From the NCBI RefSeq assembly GCF_040954645.1, contig NC_092805.1, forward strand, positions 14,402,741 to 14,466,740: a stretch of 64,000 nt of DNA, written 5' to 3'. Source of the DNA: Diabrotica undecimpunctata (lineage: Eukaryota > Arthropoda > Insecta > Coleoptera > Chrysomelidae). Positions within the stretch are counted from its first letter, which is position 1. Every line of letters starts with the position of its first letter. The translations under genes and the position numbers were made by a program. Of the stretch, positions 33,355 through 44,165 are shown piece after piece. A model generated the notes under the pieces. The model saw nothing but the letters and a program-made list of their open reading frames with translations, was not told the origin of the DNA and did not search any database.

Positions 33355-34140
33355 TTTTGCCAGGACGAGATGCTCAAGGGGATTAGATTTTTGACACTTC
33401 GTCCCATCACCACTCCGAGAAAACCGAGTGGTGACGGGATCAAACTAAAAACCTCTCCTCTCTCACTCCAGACATCATGATGGAAGGGCCGGTTAAGGCA
33501 AAACATCTCTCCTGATGCCCTCTTATCACCTGATTCCCATTATTCCTCCTATGTTTACAGTCCACCCAAGGTTCGGGATTAGCGACTTCGTCTACTCCGG
33601 CACATCACGTGTTGCCTCCCACTCTTCCTGCTACTGGCCAATTGAAACTAATCTCTCGGTCAGCCTTATCTCACTCATCTCTTGCTCTCAATATTCCGCC
33701 CCCTACGACTACGAATCCTTGCCCTGTTACCTGCCAGCAAATCTAAGGTACGATCCACAACGAGGCGCCGACCCTCGTTCCGACCATAGGATCGTACCAT
33801 ATTATGGATTTTAGGTAAAATAAATGTATTATTTTAAATGCGAGCGTTCACTGTTACTGCTATGCTCTAGGCGAGGATACGATGCGATGGTCTCCATTAT
33901 GAACGTACCCTAAGGGAACACAGCCGGTGATCACCCAGAGAGCGGCAGCTGACAAAGTCGTGCAGGTACATGCTACCAATAGTAGACGTGAATGGAGACT
34001 GGAAACCAGAAGACGCAGGTGGATATGAACCTGTTATTATATATAGCATTGTGAAGGTTTCAGACTTCTTGACTTAAAAAAGTTCTAAAGGAATTTTTCC
34101 TAAAAATTCAGGCCAGAATAACTAGAAAGTGTGAAGAGAT
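33355..34140. other. unassigned segment with two strong hairpins
   Basis: No domain is recognisable, though a 99-aa ORF covers 33515-33814. A hairpin at 33402-33439 pairs TCACCACTC with GAGTGGTGA (plus TCCC/GGGA after one mismatch). A second at 33747-33798 pairs GGTACGATCC with GGATCGTACC around an inner AACGAGG/CCTCGTT stem. After it comes AGGTAAAATAAATG. The base composition is more GC-rich than the surroundings. It may be the 3' part of an uncharacterised retroelement. Confidence 0.4.
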
Positions 34141-34189
34141 GAGTGGTGATGCAGAATTTTGTTTTATTAACTAGAATCTAGTGTTGGTA

Positions 34190-35145
34190 TCTGTACCGAT
34201 GGAGCAAAGGCCATGACTGGCGTAATTAATGGGGCTGTACAGCCTATTAAAAATATAGCTAAAAACTATTCTAGTAGCTACAGCACGATCCATAGGTAGG
34301 CACTTGCTGCTAAAAAATTATCCCCCAGTTCACATTCTATATGTAAAATCTATATATTTAAAATACTCTGTGAGAAGATTGAAAGTGTACATACATCTCT
34401 TCTTTTACACACTGAAGTCAGATGGTTATCTCGAGGAAAGACACTAACCCGTTTTCTTGAGTTAAGGGACAAGGTGCGTGCTTTTTTTTAGAACACAATT
34501 TTGAACTGAAATGTCGATTATTCGATACTAATTGGTTACTTAAAATTGCCTATGAAACCGACATTTTTGCAAAAATAAATAAATTTAATTTAACCCTCCA
34601 GGACAAACAAGTAAATTTATTTATTGTTCACGAAAAAATTCTTGCTTTCAAGAAAAAATTGACTTTTGGACAATATGTACGCGCTCCAACGTGTTCGATT
34701 GTTTCCCAACAATAAAAGTCTTTTTAGAAGAAGAGGGGGTTGAAATGTTAGAGGTATTTATTGAAGAAATTATTCAACATCTGAAAGGATTAAGTGAAGC
34801 TTTTGATAAGTATTTTCCAAAAGAACAGCAGAGTAAATATCAAACTGAATTGTGGATAAGAAACCCATTTATTTTTAATGCACGACCTTCCACCATGTCA
34901 ACAGGAGAATACGAAAATTTTATTAAAATGACATCTGATTCATCATTGCAAAATAAATTTAACTTAATGCTATTAACGGAATTCTGGTGCAGTATAAAAG
35001 ATGAATATCCTAAATTGTCGCAAAAGGCAGTGTTGGTGCTTTTACCAGTTGTAACCACATATAAGTGCGAAATGGTATTCTCAGCTTATTTGTCAACAAA
35101 AACTAAATACCGGAACAGACTTGATGCCGAACCACCACATTAGAA
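34190..35145 (+). pseudogene. ZBED5-like hAT transposase, partial
   Basis: Plus strand: a CTDGAKAMTGVINGAV motif (34195-34240, second catalytic Asp region), LAAKKLSP, SLLLHTEVRWLSRGKTLTRF (34390-34455), then a 150-aa block with EMLEVFIEEIIQHLKGLSEA, WIRNPFIFNARPS and VLVLLPVVTTYKCEMVFSAY (35025-35085, dimerisation region, where the family has FPTTYLCE.GFSA). It lacks the N-terminus and is cut near 35145. It is related to but distinct from the 2.1-4.3 kb element, on the opposite strand. Confidence 0.85.
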
Positions 35146-35204
35146 CCACAAAAAAGTGGTTGTGTGTTGAGAGTATACAATTTGCATGAAATATCCTGGT
35201 AGCG

Positions 35205-36276
35205 CTCAGACGGACGACAGACTGTGGTCGGTATCAACAACTATCGTCGTCGGTGGGTGATACCGTCCACAAAACTATCGCAGATGCTGCCCGTCCTGCG
35301 CTCACACGGGCAATTCACCGACCACAAGCTGACCACAGGCACGGCATCACTACCAGCACAGCAACTCCCTAGCCAAAACGTCATTTACTTTTCTATGCGT
35401 GAAGCATAAAGTCATGCTGGTGGTGATTGTTAAATATTTGTTAAATAGAAATTTTAAATGTTATTAAAAAATACTCTTTTCTGAACCCATGCAGACCTAC
35501 AATGTTAGAGATAGAGGTTTCGATGGTTACCACGGGTATGGTTACAATACGACTTGCTGTTTCCCGAAGACCGCTATGGTATCCGAACTGACCCACCTGA
35601 GATCCGGCATTTCGAGATCCGATCGCCAAGAGTTCAACCGGAATGTTCACAAGGAAGTAGTCTTCAAGCATCACTATCTCCTACAGAACCGGAGTTTTTG
35701 CCACATGAGAATCCGGGACAAGCTTTGTCGCCAAGTCAACAAGAGTTTTCACCACTTTCTCTGGAGTCGCTTTTATGTCAAATTTTTGATTGACATCATG
35801 TTTATTGTGTAAATATTTCAATAAACATTAAATAATAAAATGGTTTTACTAACATTAGAGCTATTGCGAGGCGTTCGTCAGGAGGAATACTTGTCCTCAT
35901 GGATGTATCTTCTCGTTTTAAATTATCCTTTAACTCTGTTAACAAATAATCGAAAGTATTTTTGCTCATTCGAAAATAATTTAAAAATTTGTCATCATAC
36001 AGTCTTAAATGATGATAAAGTTGTTGAAATTGACTTTCCTCTTTATTTTCGATGATAGGATGAACCCAATACAATATATTACGACGACGCCGACAGTAAA
36101 AGCCACAACAATGCTTCTTCAAAATTCATCGCTGTACTGTGTGATTTGTGTGGTTCATTTGTGGTTCATTCGACCACAGCACGTCCACAAAATTGTTGAC
36201 GGACAGTGGTCGTTTTGATCGACAAGTCAACCACCGTACGACCACTGGTTTGTTGGTGGAAAGTGGTACGTCTGAG
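35205..36276 (-). mobile_element. Harbinger-like element remnant
   Basis: Possible TIRs: CTCAGACGGAC at 35205-35215 and GTACGTCTGAG at 36266-36276 (10 of 11 complementary). GTGGTCG-type motifs repeat near both ends. It contains a HARBI1-like transposase N-terminus on the minus strand (35802-36122) and a Pro/Ser-rich coding scrap on the plus strand (35550-35790) that might be the C-terminus of the accessory Myb-like protein. TSDs were not resolved. Confidence 0.5.
35802..36122 (-). pseudogene. HARBI1-like Harbinger transposase, N-terminal piece
   Basis: Minus-strand protein includes YWVHPIIENKEESQFQQLYH, LRLYDDKFLNYFRMSKNTFD, and SIPPDERLAIALMLV. The 'WVHP… F..YFRMs...FD.LL......i...dT..R.siPp.eRLai.Lr.L' pattern is the hallmark of Harbinger transposases before the DDE domain. 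The frame breaks after the helix, and the nuclease domain is absent. The homologous piece at 49047 is truncated at almost the same place. Confidence 0.8.
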
Positions 36277-36454
36277 TTAAGCCTAATATTAATAATAAAA
36301 AGCAATATCACTCATCCCATTAAAACTAAAATTTAAAAGTGCTGTAAATGTAAATTTAAGTTCTTTTAAGAAATTTTATGTTAATTAATTACTTTTTGAA
36401 AATAAATATTTTTTAAATAATTGTCATTTTTGTTGCATATAATTAATCTACAGA

Positions 36455-36950
36455 TGAGATTGATCAACTGCTTAACATTCCCAATACTGACCTACAGATG
36501 TGAATCCTGGACCCTGTGACAATCGTAAAGAAGAAAGATAGACGCCACTGAAATGTTCTGTGGGAGAGGAATATTACGACTTCCTTGGATTGGACCTATT
36601 GGATAATTCAATTTTAGAGCTAAAAGTTAGCCAACGTCTTTCCAGTAAAGTACATCTCCAACAATTAAAGTACTTTGGATATGTTTGAGAGCAAACACAG
36701 AAAACGTGAAAAGACTCATTATACAAGGAAAGGTGGAAGGCCCAAATAGCGAGGAAGATCTCCAACAAGATGGATCGATCAAATTACAGGAATATGCAAA
36801 AGACACTATGCATGAGTTAAAAGAAATGACCAAAGACAGAGATCTTTGGAGACGGACAATACACGACATCACGTCAACCACTACACTCCCTCCAGGAGGG
36901 GGGGAGTCAGGATTGGATTGAAGAGAGAGATTGAGACAGTTCCACAATAA
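36455..36950 (+). pseudogene. LINE C-terminal fragment
   Basis: Blocks with frameshifts: IPNTDLQM then ESWTL-like and ATEMF, LKYFGYV, a RANTENVKRLIIQGKVEGPN block, RSPTRWIDQITGICKRH, MHELKEMTKDRDLWRRTIHD and ITSTTTLPP. This is the terminal signature of another endonuclease-RT LINE family. A related end piece (ITTLPLADQH) is at 44470-44545. No catalytic motif is present. Confidence 0.75.
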
Positions 36951-36959
36951 AAGTGACTA

Positions 36960-37700
36960 CTAAAAAGGATTCCATTTATCATAAAGGTTAAGAAATCCTG
37001 AACTAGATCATAGTTACGAAATGAGAAAGCTTAACAAACCCAGAAGCGCTTTTAAACGCCTAAAAAAATTCTCTGTAATCTGTTCATAATAATATTTATA
37101 ATTCAATAAAGAAAAATTGAGGGCAAGAGAGGCACAGGACTTAAGCGTACATCCTAGCTAGCCAATATTAGAAAATAGAGCGGCGATCAAGTGTAACATC
37201 ATTTTAATGCAAAAAAAAGTGATCGAACCTTGGTTTAATCGCATGCAAACGTGTAGAATATTTTGAAAAATAATAAATACATTTTCGATAATAAATATAC
37301 TCCTATTTGTTTTGTACGAATTTTTAATAGAAAAATACCTTCAAGATTGTTTTGATAAATTTTTTTGCAATGTTTATCTTATCGGTCCAGTTTTATAAAA
37401 TACGTCTTGGTCCCATTGTTCGAGGTAAAGCTAAAAGTATTTTGAGTTTATTGCTGTCCTACTTTTCTAATCAAATGTTTCGTGTATATTATGTATAATT
37501 TGAGACTAATTATGTACGTAATAATTGATGCTATTTTAAGCTGGAAGTTTCAGTTAGGAAATAAAACTAAAAACTACCAACGGTTAAAGTAGTCCACAAA
37601 TCAGGACTTGTAAATAATACAGTTTCAAAAGTTATGCATGCATCACTAGCAATTGTCGCTATTATTAACTATTTTCAGAAACTACTATTATATATCATTT
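36960..37700. other. no gene seen
   Basis: AT-rich sequence without a recognisable domain, repeat or inverted terminus. Confidence 0.5.
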
Positions 37701-37721
37701 ATTAAAAAAATATCACACCGT

Positions 37722-38680
37722 TCACAGATATTTTTGTTTTAAAAGAGAGACTGTTTTTTTAGTAAATAAAACGTGTATGTCCACCAAGAGCATCGATAAA
37801 AGCCTGGACCGGACTCTAATACGTCTAACAAGTCGATCACTCATTTCCTGTGGCAGATTCTTCCACTCTTCTCTACAGGCTATTGTAAGTTCATAATGGG
37901 TTCTAGGAGGATTCCTTCGGGCATGAATAGCTCTGGAGAGTACATTCCATGCATATTGAATGGGATTCATTTTTAGGGACATCGCAGGCGGTTACTTTCT
38001 GCTTCAAAATAGTCATTAAATGCTTGAGTCTTATGTGAGCGTGCGTTATAATCCGTAAATACAAAATTTTCACCCTCAGCTCCTTGTCATAATCTTACAT
38101 GAGGTTCTAAAATGGGTGTAATGTACCTGTGACCTGAGTCCCGTCAATAACCACCAATTCCGTGCGTCCCATGTCATAATACCTGCCCAGAACAAATGCC
38201 AACAGCGAAAGGAAGTATCGGACGAACATTTGCTAGTTGTGCAGCTCTTGTTGGCTCTCGAAATACGAATTCGCTGCCTGGTACTATTTAAACATATTCT
38301 GGTCTCGTATGAAAAAAGCGTACAATTCCAAAACTGTTGAGGGAGCTCTACGCGTTCTTGAACCCACTGGAGGCGGTGCAAAACATTCTAGGCTGTAGCT
38401 GAGGAACTCTTATTGGACTCAAATCTGACTCTAAAATTCTTCTTCTTATTGTATCCAACGATACTCTGACTCCTATAGCATGCGTGAAGTCTCTTTAAAG
38501 GTCTGGCACAGACATAGAAGAATTTTTCCGAATGGAAATTCTGATATATCTATTGCTTATTGGTAAGTTGGAGTCTACCATAGCGAGCACCAACCTCTGT
38601 GAATGGCCTTCTTCAACTAAAGCGATAATTTTTGCACTGTCCAATTCAGAAATCAAATTATGATTCATTATAAATCACGT
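37722..38680 (-). pseudogene. Tc1-like transposase pseudogene
   Basis: Minus-strand blocks from the N-terminus: NHNLISELDSAKIIALVEEG, an 'SLDTIRRRILES' HTH region, RLQWVQERVELPQQFWNCTL, LFSYETRICLNSTRQRIRI (first Asp of FSDE changed to Tyr), WAGIMTWDAR, DYNARSHKTQ (second catalytic Asp region) and MNPIQYAWNVLSRAIHARRN, where the expected catalytic Glu of NPIEYAW is Gln. There are many frameshifts. The element is a DD34E-type relic with at least two catalytic positions lost. Confidence 0.85.
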
Positions 38681-38699
38681 TTTCACAAATGTTACCAGA

Positions 38700-39350
38700 A
38701 TAAAATGTTTACAGCTTGGTAAAACCATCTAAGATCTATTAAATGGTTATTTAAATAAAACAAAACAAAAAACCAAAAAAGGTATATTTTATGTAAAAAA
38801 GGCCTATTAAATATGTGATAAGGATACAGATTTATAAATGTGTAAAAAGTGTATGTTGATGGGAATTAAAGAGATTATGGAATGAATGAAATTTTTAAAA
38901 AGGGTTTATGTTTTTCAAAACGTAGGTTTTACCATGTAAAAGTATCAATCTTGTTTATTTGATACATTTTACACAAAACCTACCCAGTAAGTTTCACCCA
39001 CGGGCTGTGTGCCTCGTATATTATAGTCACAAAATATTATATACTAAAACTGGTCAGATATTTTATTCATTTCACAAGAACTGAGGTGTATTATTTTTTG
39101 CCAAATTATTTCATTTAAAGAGTTTTAATCATAGTTTTAATAAATCACATTCTAATATAAAAATTAGTAATCTTGCAAAAAACTTGTTCAAAAGATCGTG
39201 TCAAATGATCTATTCGATCTGCAAACTATGTACATATTATGTATAGCAAAAAAACAGTTATTGCATAAAAATTTTCTGCTACATGCATTGGAAGATGTTT
39301 TTATCCTCTTGTAAAGCTTCATAGCATACACTTTTCAATTTCTTTTGTAA
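38700..39350. other. AT-rich spacer with imperfect 25-bp hairpin
   Basis: No gene. At 38922-38983, GTAGGTTTT-x-TGTAAAA-x-TATCAA pairs with TTGATA-x-TTTTACA-x-AAAACCTAC around a short loop, suggesting a small foldback or MITE-like unit. Confidence 0.45.
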
Positions 39351-39351
39351 A

Positions 39352-40071
39352 GTGTTTTGTAGCACTGTGTGCAGCTTCATCCACGCGGAAAAGGTCAATG
39401 ACTCAAATAATGTCTCGACCAAAGAACGGGTATTGCAATTACCACAATTTCGTGAAGCAGTTGCCGCTTCTCTGGTAACCTACCAAGAAAAACGGCACGT
39501 TGGTCATCCAAAACCATTAACATCGCGACCATCAACTTCCGTAGATCCACAGCCAGGCAGCTCGAGCGTTGGTCAAAAGTCGAAACATCCACTTCCTGAA
39601 GTGCGTTACGGCGGTCAAGACCATTTCCCAATCCGGCACGACAAAAAAGGTGGAAATAGATAGTGCAAATTGTGGAAGAAGTCACAAACGCTCAAAATGC
39701 GATCTCCATTTATGCTGTTCCAACGCCAAAAACTGTTTTTTCGATTACCACACTAAAAAATAATTCATTTCATTTATCTTTTGTCATTTATCTTCATCAA
39801 TTTATTATATTATTCTTTTATCCCTTAATAAACAACATTTTTTATTGATAATTCTACCTTACTCTTGTCTTGTATACGTGCTCTTATATTCGGTCTAAAC
39901 TGTCATACGTGCTCTGAGGCACTGTTTTACCTTTTGTCTACCTGACATATCTGGAAACGAGCAAGCCACCTTTGGATGATTTTTTGGGGCTTTTACACGC
40001 TAATTATACTAGAAAAAAATTGCCATTCATTTTTTTTTTCACGTTGAGAGTTTTGACTGTTAGAGGGTTAA
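39352..40071 (+). pseudogene. piggyBac transposase C-terminus and 3' end
   Basis: The ORF from 39352 includes LQLPQFREAVAASLVTYQEK and LPEVRYGGQDHFPIRHDKKG. After a one-frame shift it continues as CANCGRSHKRSKCDLHLCCS and NAKNCFFDYHTKK. This is the cysteine-rich C-terminal domain of piggyBac transposases, which binds the TIR. Downstream, the sequence GTTAGAGGG is followed by TTAA at 40068-40071, fitting a piggyBac terminus (CCCTCTAAC on the opposite strand) and TTAA target. The DDD catalytic part and left end are missing. Confidence 0.85.
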
Positions 40072-40672
40072 TTATTATTGATTATCTGGTAATACACCAT
40101 TGCTTGTTTATTTCGCCACAGGGATGTTACGGTCTTTAATCAAGCAAAGTAATTTTTAGTGTTACATCATTTTCATCGAGATATTGTATTCATAAAAATA
40201 AACACAAACTTTATATATTATACATCATTCGTTATATATCTACCTTCATTAGCAGAGTTATTGCGTTACGACGTAGTTGTAAAACCCTTTGTTGTCATTG
40301 TTTATTCTACGCATCTCTTTCGAACAAAGCGCTTGGTTTTTATGTCATGAAATATATGGCACTTGTCCCTCGTTACTTTTTTAAAAGGCCTACGTGTTCA
40401 TTTCAACCCCTTATTTTATACGGTCCTTGACTTGGCTGACCTCTTTTTTAAAGTGTACGAACTTTTGGTCTACTTACCTTAATTAAATTCGTTTGGGGGT
40501 GTATTTCAAAGGGTCGGTTATGGTAGTTTTGGTAATACAATTTTGTGTAAAGTAGAGATAGATCATGGAAGGTCGTATGTGAATATTATATTGATCGATA
40601 CTATTGTGTACAAAATACAGTAAACCCTTTACTTCAAAACAATTTGATTTTATTTATTGGGTGCCTGATAAA

Positions 40673-40696
40673 GTGATGAATACGTGTATTCATCAC
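40673..40696. repeat. perfect 11-bp palindrome at an RTE junction
   Basis: GTGATGAATAC and its exact reverse complement flank GT. It lies immediately before the truncated start of the endonuclease fragment at 40697. Confidence 0.85.
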
Positions 40697-41225
40697 ATTC
40701 AATTCTGCCAAGAAAATAACTTGATCATCTCAAATACGTTCTTTACACTTTCAAAACGAATAGAAAACGAAATAAAGAAATGAAAGGCAGAATTTACAAA
40801 ACAGTCATAAGACCAATAATGGAAACAAAAAGGATGTTAGAAACAGCAGAGATCATAACACTTGAAAAAATGGTTGCCAAAACACTATGGGACAAAGCTA
40901 CAAGTACAGATATACGACGTAGATGCAAGGTGGAGAACATCAAGAACTGGATAACAAATAGAAGAGTAGAATGGAACGATCATATAAGCCGAACGAAAAC
41001 AAATAGAGTAAGTAGTAAAGACGGCAAGAGACGGTTCCCCAATAGGAAGACGATCAGTAGGAAGACCACGAAAACGATGGAACGACAACTTACTGGAGGT
41101 ACATTAGAAAACAGACAGAGTCGTGTCTACATAAAAAAAGAAGAAGAAAATAAACGTTCAAAACGAAGACTGTATACCAGGACATCACCACAAAATAACA
41201 AAAATAAATTCACAAGAAACCAAAT
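40697..41225 (+). pseudogene. RTE endonuclease fragment, split
   Basis: Plus strand HIQFCQENNLIISNTFFTLS KR at 40697-40760 continues as KRRLYTRTSPQNNKNKFTRN and QIDY after 41157. RTE copy A has FCQEQNLIITNTFFKLPNRR and LYTWRSPADTSEKVVRNQ at this place. The frame is split by a LINE insertion (40761-41156) with an exact duplication of TTCAAAACGAA. Confidence 0.88.
40750..41167 (+). mobile_element. LINE 3' insertion, 396 bp, 11-bp TSDs
   Basis: TTCAAAACGAA at 40750-40760 and 41157-41167 delimits 40761-41156. The insert reads MKGRIYKTVIRPIMETKRML, WDKATSTDIRRRCKVENIKN, WITNRRVEWNDHISRTKTN, the C-terminus of the same family as 25.8-27.3 kb (RSENIRRACNIEDINGWV), ending in an AAGAAGAAG tail. Confidence 0.92.
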
Positions 41226-41550
41226 AGATTATTCAGGTTTAGGATCAGGTTGAACAATAGATGGCTCAGAGAATCCTCCTGTCTTATTTCATTGCCAGTC
41301 TCAATTGTATCGCTTATTGATTCTTCTACTTTTACTTTTATTGTGTTGTTCTGGTATATATATTTCCGATCGTTCAACTCATTGAAAAAGCTCGAGAGTT
41401 CAAAATTCCTATGATTATCTGCTTTCAAGATTACCAGAAGACATTTGACTATGTAAACTGGTTTACAGTTTAAGTTTTGTGGAAAATTCTACACGAGATA
41501 CGAGTTCCTGATCATCTGACAGTTCTGGTAAAGAGACTATAGCGTGTGAC
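41226..41550. pseudogene. two opposed LINE RT scraps
   Basis: On the minus strand (41230-41405): RKYIYQNNTIKVKVEESISD and GNEIRQEDSLSHLLFNLILN, an RT motif B. On the plus strand (41405-41550): ICFQDYQKTFDYVNW, an RT motif A, and WKILHEIRVPDHLTVLVKRL. The two families differ and meet near 41405. Both are too short to classify. Confidence 0.6.
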
Positions 41551-41559
41551 CAAAATATA

Positions 41560-42030
41560 ATTTGAAAACCATTAAAAATAATTATTGTAGATATAAATTA
41601 TAATTTAAATGGCTGTAACAAGCTCATTGGCACTATATTGCCTAAAATTCAAACCTAATTGACGGATTCACAAAATTCTTGAATGAGAAAGATTTTCTTT
41701 ATGTAGGACACAATAATTAATGAATTAATATTTCGGTTTCAGATTCACACCATTATTTACCCAAAGAACGTGGATAAAGAGCGAGGGAAAATTAATTATC
41801 CAAAAATAGATACAGACGTCTCAGTTGGCTGTAGCTGAGTCTTAAAATACATAATTATTGAATGAAGGTGAATATCTCGGTAAAGCTAACAAGTTGCCGA
41901 AATGTCTTGAATTACTGACGTGTTTGTTTTTTAATCACCCGCCGAAATCCTAAAAGACTTTTTTCTAAAAAGTTCAATTAGTTTCATATCGAATTAAAAA
42001 TTAATAGGCCTTGTATCGTTAATATATAAA
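41560..42030. other. no gene seen
   Basis: AT-rich sequence without a recognised feature. Confidence 0.5.
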
Positions 42031-42540
42031 GGGTGATTCATACAGTCAATATACTCAGTGACATTAGAAGTGTTACACCCATAAGGAATAATTTCTTGAA
42101 CTTAATTTTTTGACAACAGAATGACTATATTTAAAACATGCTATGATAACAATACCAATGTTTTATCTTCTCTTCTTTTTGTAAAAATAAAGTTTTGTCT
42201 TTAGATTTTTTTGTGAAGAGACCGATTTGTGAAAACCGGTTCGTATAGAAATTTTTAATTATTATTCCTCAGTCTAATTGTATTCAGTGTAAGAAAATGC
42301 CTCGAATTCGAAGACACCAAAATTACCACCAAGTTAACGATTTTGACAGGGGTAGAATTATCGTAGAACGGTTAGTTCGATGTGCCTCATATTTTGGTCA
42401 AACGTTACATTACTACCACCTAAAGTTCATTCGTTTACCAAATTCCGATTAGTAAACATGAGCACGTGTTAATATTCGCCGTCTCATTTGTCAAGAGGCT
42501 ATTAAATATAATTTATTACCTTAAGCGAGACAGATTCTCA
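42031..42540 (+). pseudogene. Tc1-like transposase N-terminal fragment
   Basis: ATG at 42298 opens MPRIRRHQNYHQVNDFDRGR IIVERL, the N-terminal HTH of a Tc1-like family in which 'DFDRGRIIGLREAG' is typical. Later 'VNIRRLICQEAIKYNLLP' resembles the second HTH region. The catalytic domain is absent. The segment 42031-42297 upstream, beginning GGGTGATTCATACAG, may be the element's 5' end. Confidence 0.65.
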
Positions 42541-42655
42541 TGTTACAGATCCCAACTTACCATCATTTTAAATTCAAATTGTATAGTGTTGATTTTTAAG
42601 TTAATATATTGTGTTATATTTATATTATAGTTATTGTTAAGTTATTTACTGGTCG

Positions 42656-42774
42656 TGTTATTTTTAGGCTTAAGAAGACAGATGCCAGAGACAGGGGCGA
42701 ATGGAGGATTGTTCTGAAGAAGGCTTTGGCTCATAAAGAGCTGTAACGCCACTGATGATGATGATGTTATTTTT
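42656..42774 (+). mobile_element. LINE 3' micro-insertion (99 bp), 10-bp TSDs
   Basis: TGTTATTTTT occurs at 42656-42665 and 42765-42774. The insert 42666-42764 codes for KKTDARDRGEWRIVLKKALA, a LINE C-terminal signature, then a stop and a GATGATGATGA tail. Confidence 0.85.
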
Positions 42775-43020
42775 GAGAGTTTAGTTTAATTGTGATATAA
42801 TGATTAAATTTCAAGAAATTCTTACACTAACAGTTTCAAAAGTAAATATTTTTTAAAATCATATGATACATAGGTCGTACATCAGTACGACCCTGTTTGG
42901 CTTACACGTGGTTCTATTGACGATTGGGAATTTGTAAAATGAATAGGGTTTAATCAACTGATTTATCCAGGTCCGGCTTTAAAAAATTATAATGCTTTGT
43001 TCATAGCAAAAATTTCACCA

Positions 43021-43630
43021 TGTAGGTATATGGTTTTTGAAAACTCTAATAAGAATTTTATAAATTAGACAAATAGGCAATTAAATGGACATATTTTTTC
43101 CCTCACACGATTGCTTAATTTTTAATTAAAAATCAAATTTGACTATGAATGAAAAGTTTGGTAAAATGAACTATCGATGTAAAAAAATGTAACTTTTCTT
43201 GCAAAAATTAAATTTTTTTTAGTAAACATTTCATTTAACATTTAATAAACATACCAGACCTGATTAAAACTGGAAAAAATTAGGTGCGGGTTTGAAAAAT
43301 TAATTCGTTTTGTTCAGAGATTTGTATACGATTGTATACAAATCTCTATATTGATATCTATTGATGACAGAGAACCTGTATACGATTTTTGAAAAGTCTA
43401 ATAAGAATTTTATAATTAAGACAAATAGGCAATTAAAATGGCATACTAATTTTTTCGCCACACGATTACTTAATTTTTAATTAAAACATTAAATTTGACT
43501 ATCAATAATTAAAAGTTAGGCAAACTTAGCCACAGATTTAAAAAACGTGACTTTTCTTGCAAAAATTAATTTTTTTTTGAAAATCTATTTAATTTATAAG
43601 TATTAATACCATCACAGCTCGTGCTTTACA
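43021..43630. repeat. diverged tandem duplication, period about 352 bp
   Basis: TTTTTGAAAACTCTAATAAG begins at 43034 and TTTTTGAAAAGTCTAATAAG at 43386. Each is followed by matching GACAAATAGGCAATTAAA, CACACGATT.CTTAATTTTT, and ACTTTTCTTGCAAAAATTAA in the same order. This gives about 1.7 copies of a 352-bp AT-rich unit, possibly a satellite remnant. Confidence 0.85.
43316..43347. repeat. perfect 14-bp palindrome
   Basis: AGAGATTTGTATAC (43316-43329) and its reverse complement (43334-43347) flank GATT. It lies at the join between the two 352-bp units. Confidence 0.88.
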
Positions 43631-43704
43631 ACCCTCTTGCCAATTTGCAGAATTTCAGAAGGTATAAGTTGTTTTGAATAATACTAAAACATTTTTCGCA
43701 CATT

Positions 43705-44165
43705 GGCGCCTTTCTCCGCCAAGCAGGTATCCCATATTTCTCATGTCTTCATCGATGTTATCAACATCATAATATACATCAATCCTCTTTCTTTCCAATT
43801 CTTCGTAATACAGTCTCATTGGTTATCTTGTCCGTCCATGATATCCTTAGGATTCGCCCGTATTGTCACATCTCGGAGGCTTCAAGCTTCTTCTCCATCG
43901 CTTCAGTGAGTGTCCAGGATTCAGTAGTGTCCAGTGAGTGTCCAGAACTCCATAGTATGGTATTGAGAAAATGTAATATCGTAGGAGCCTTACTTTGATG
44001 TCCAGATTAATTTTGTAGCTTTTAAAGAGATTCTGGCCACGTTGTTTAATGTATTCCCAGCCTTTTCTACTTTATTTTTTATTTCCTGTGAGTGAGCCCA
44101 TTGTTCGCCCATAGAGGTGAAAGAATACATCCTTGCCTAACAACTCAATCTGGATCGCTTCCGTC
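43705..44165 (-). pseudogene. LINE C-terminal fragment, rearranged
   Basis: Minus strand: NLFKSYKINLDIKVRLLRYY, IFSIPYYGV (43960-44040), LKRWRRSLK- and SWTDKITNETVLRRIGK-like blocks (43800-43900), then NIDEDMRNMGYLLGG at 43705-43755. The final block belongs to the C-terminal NIDKDMRNIGI motif found at 16020-16050, so intervening sequence has been deleted. A short direct repeat GTGTCCAG-GAGTGTCCAG lies at 43910-43945. Confidence 0.75.
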
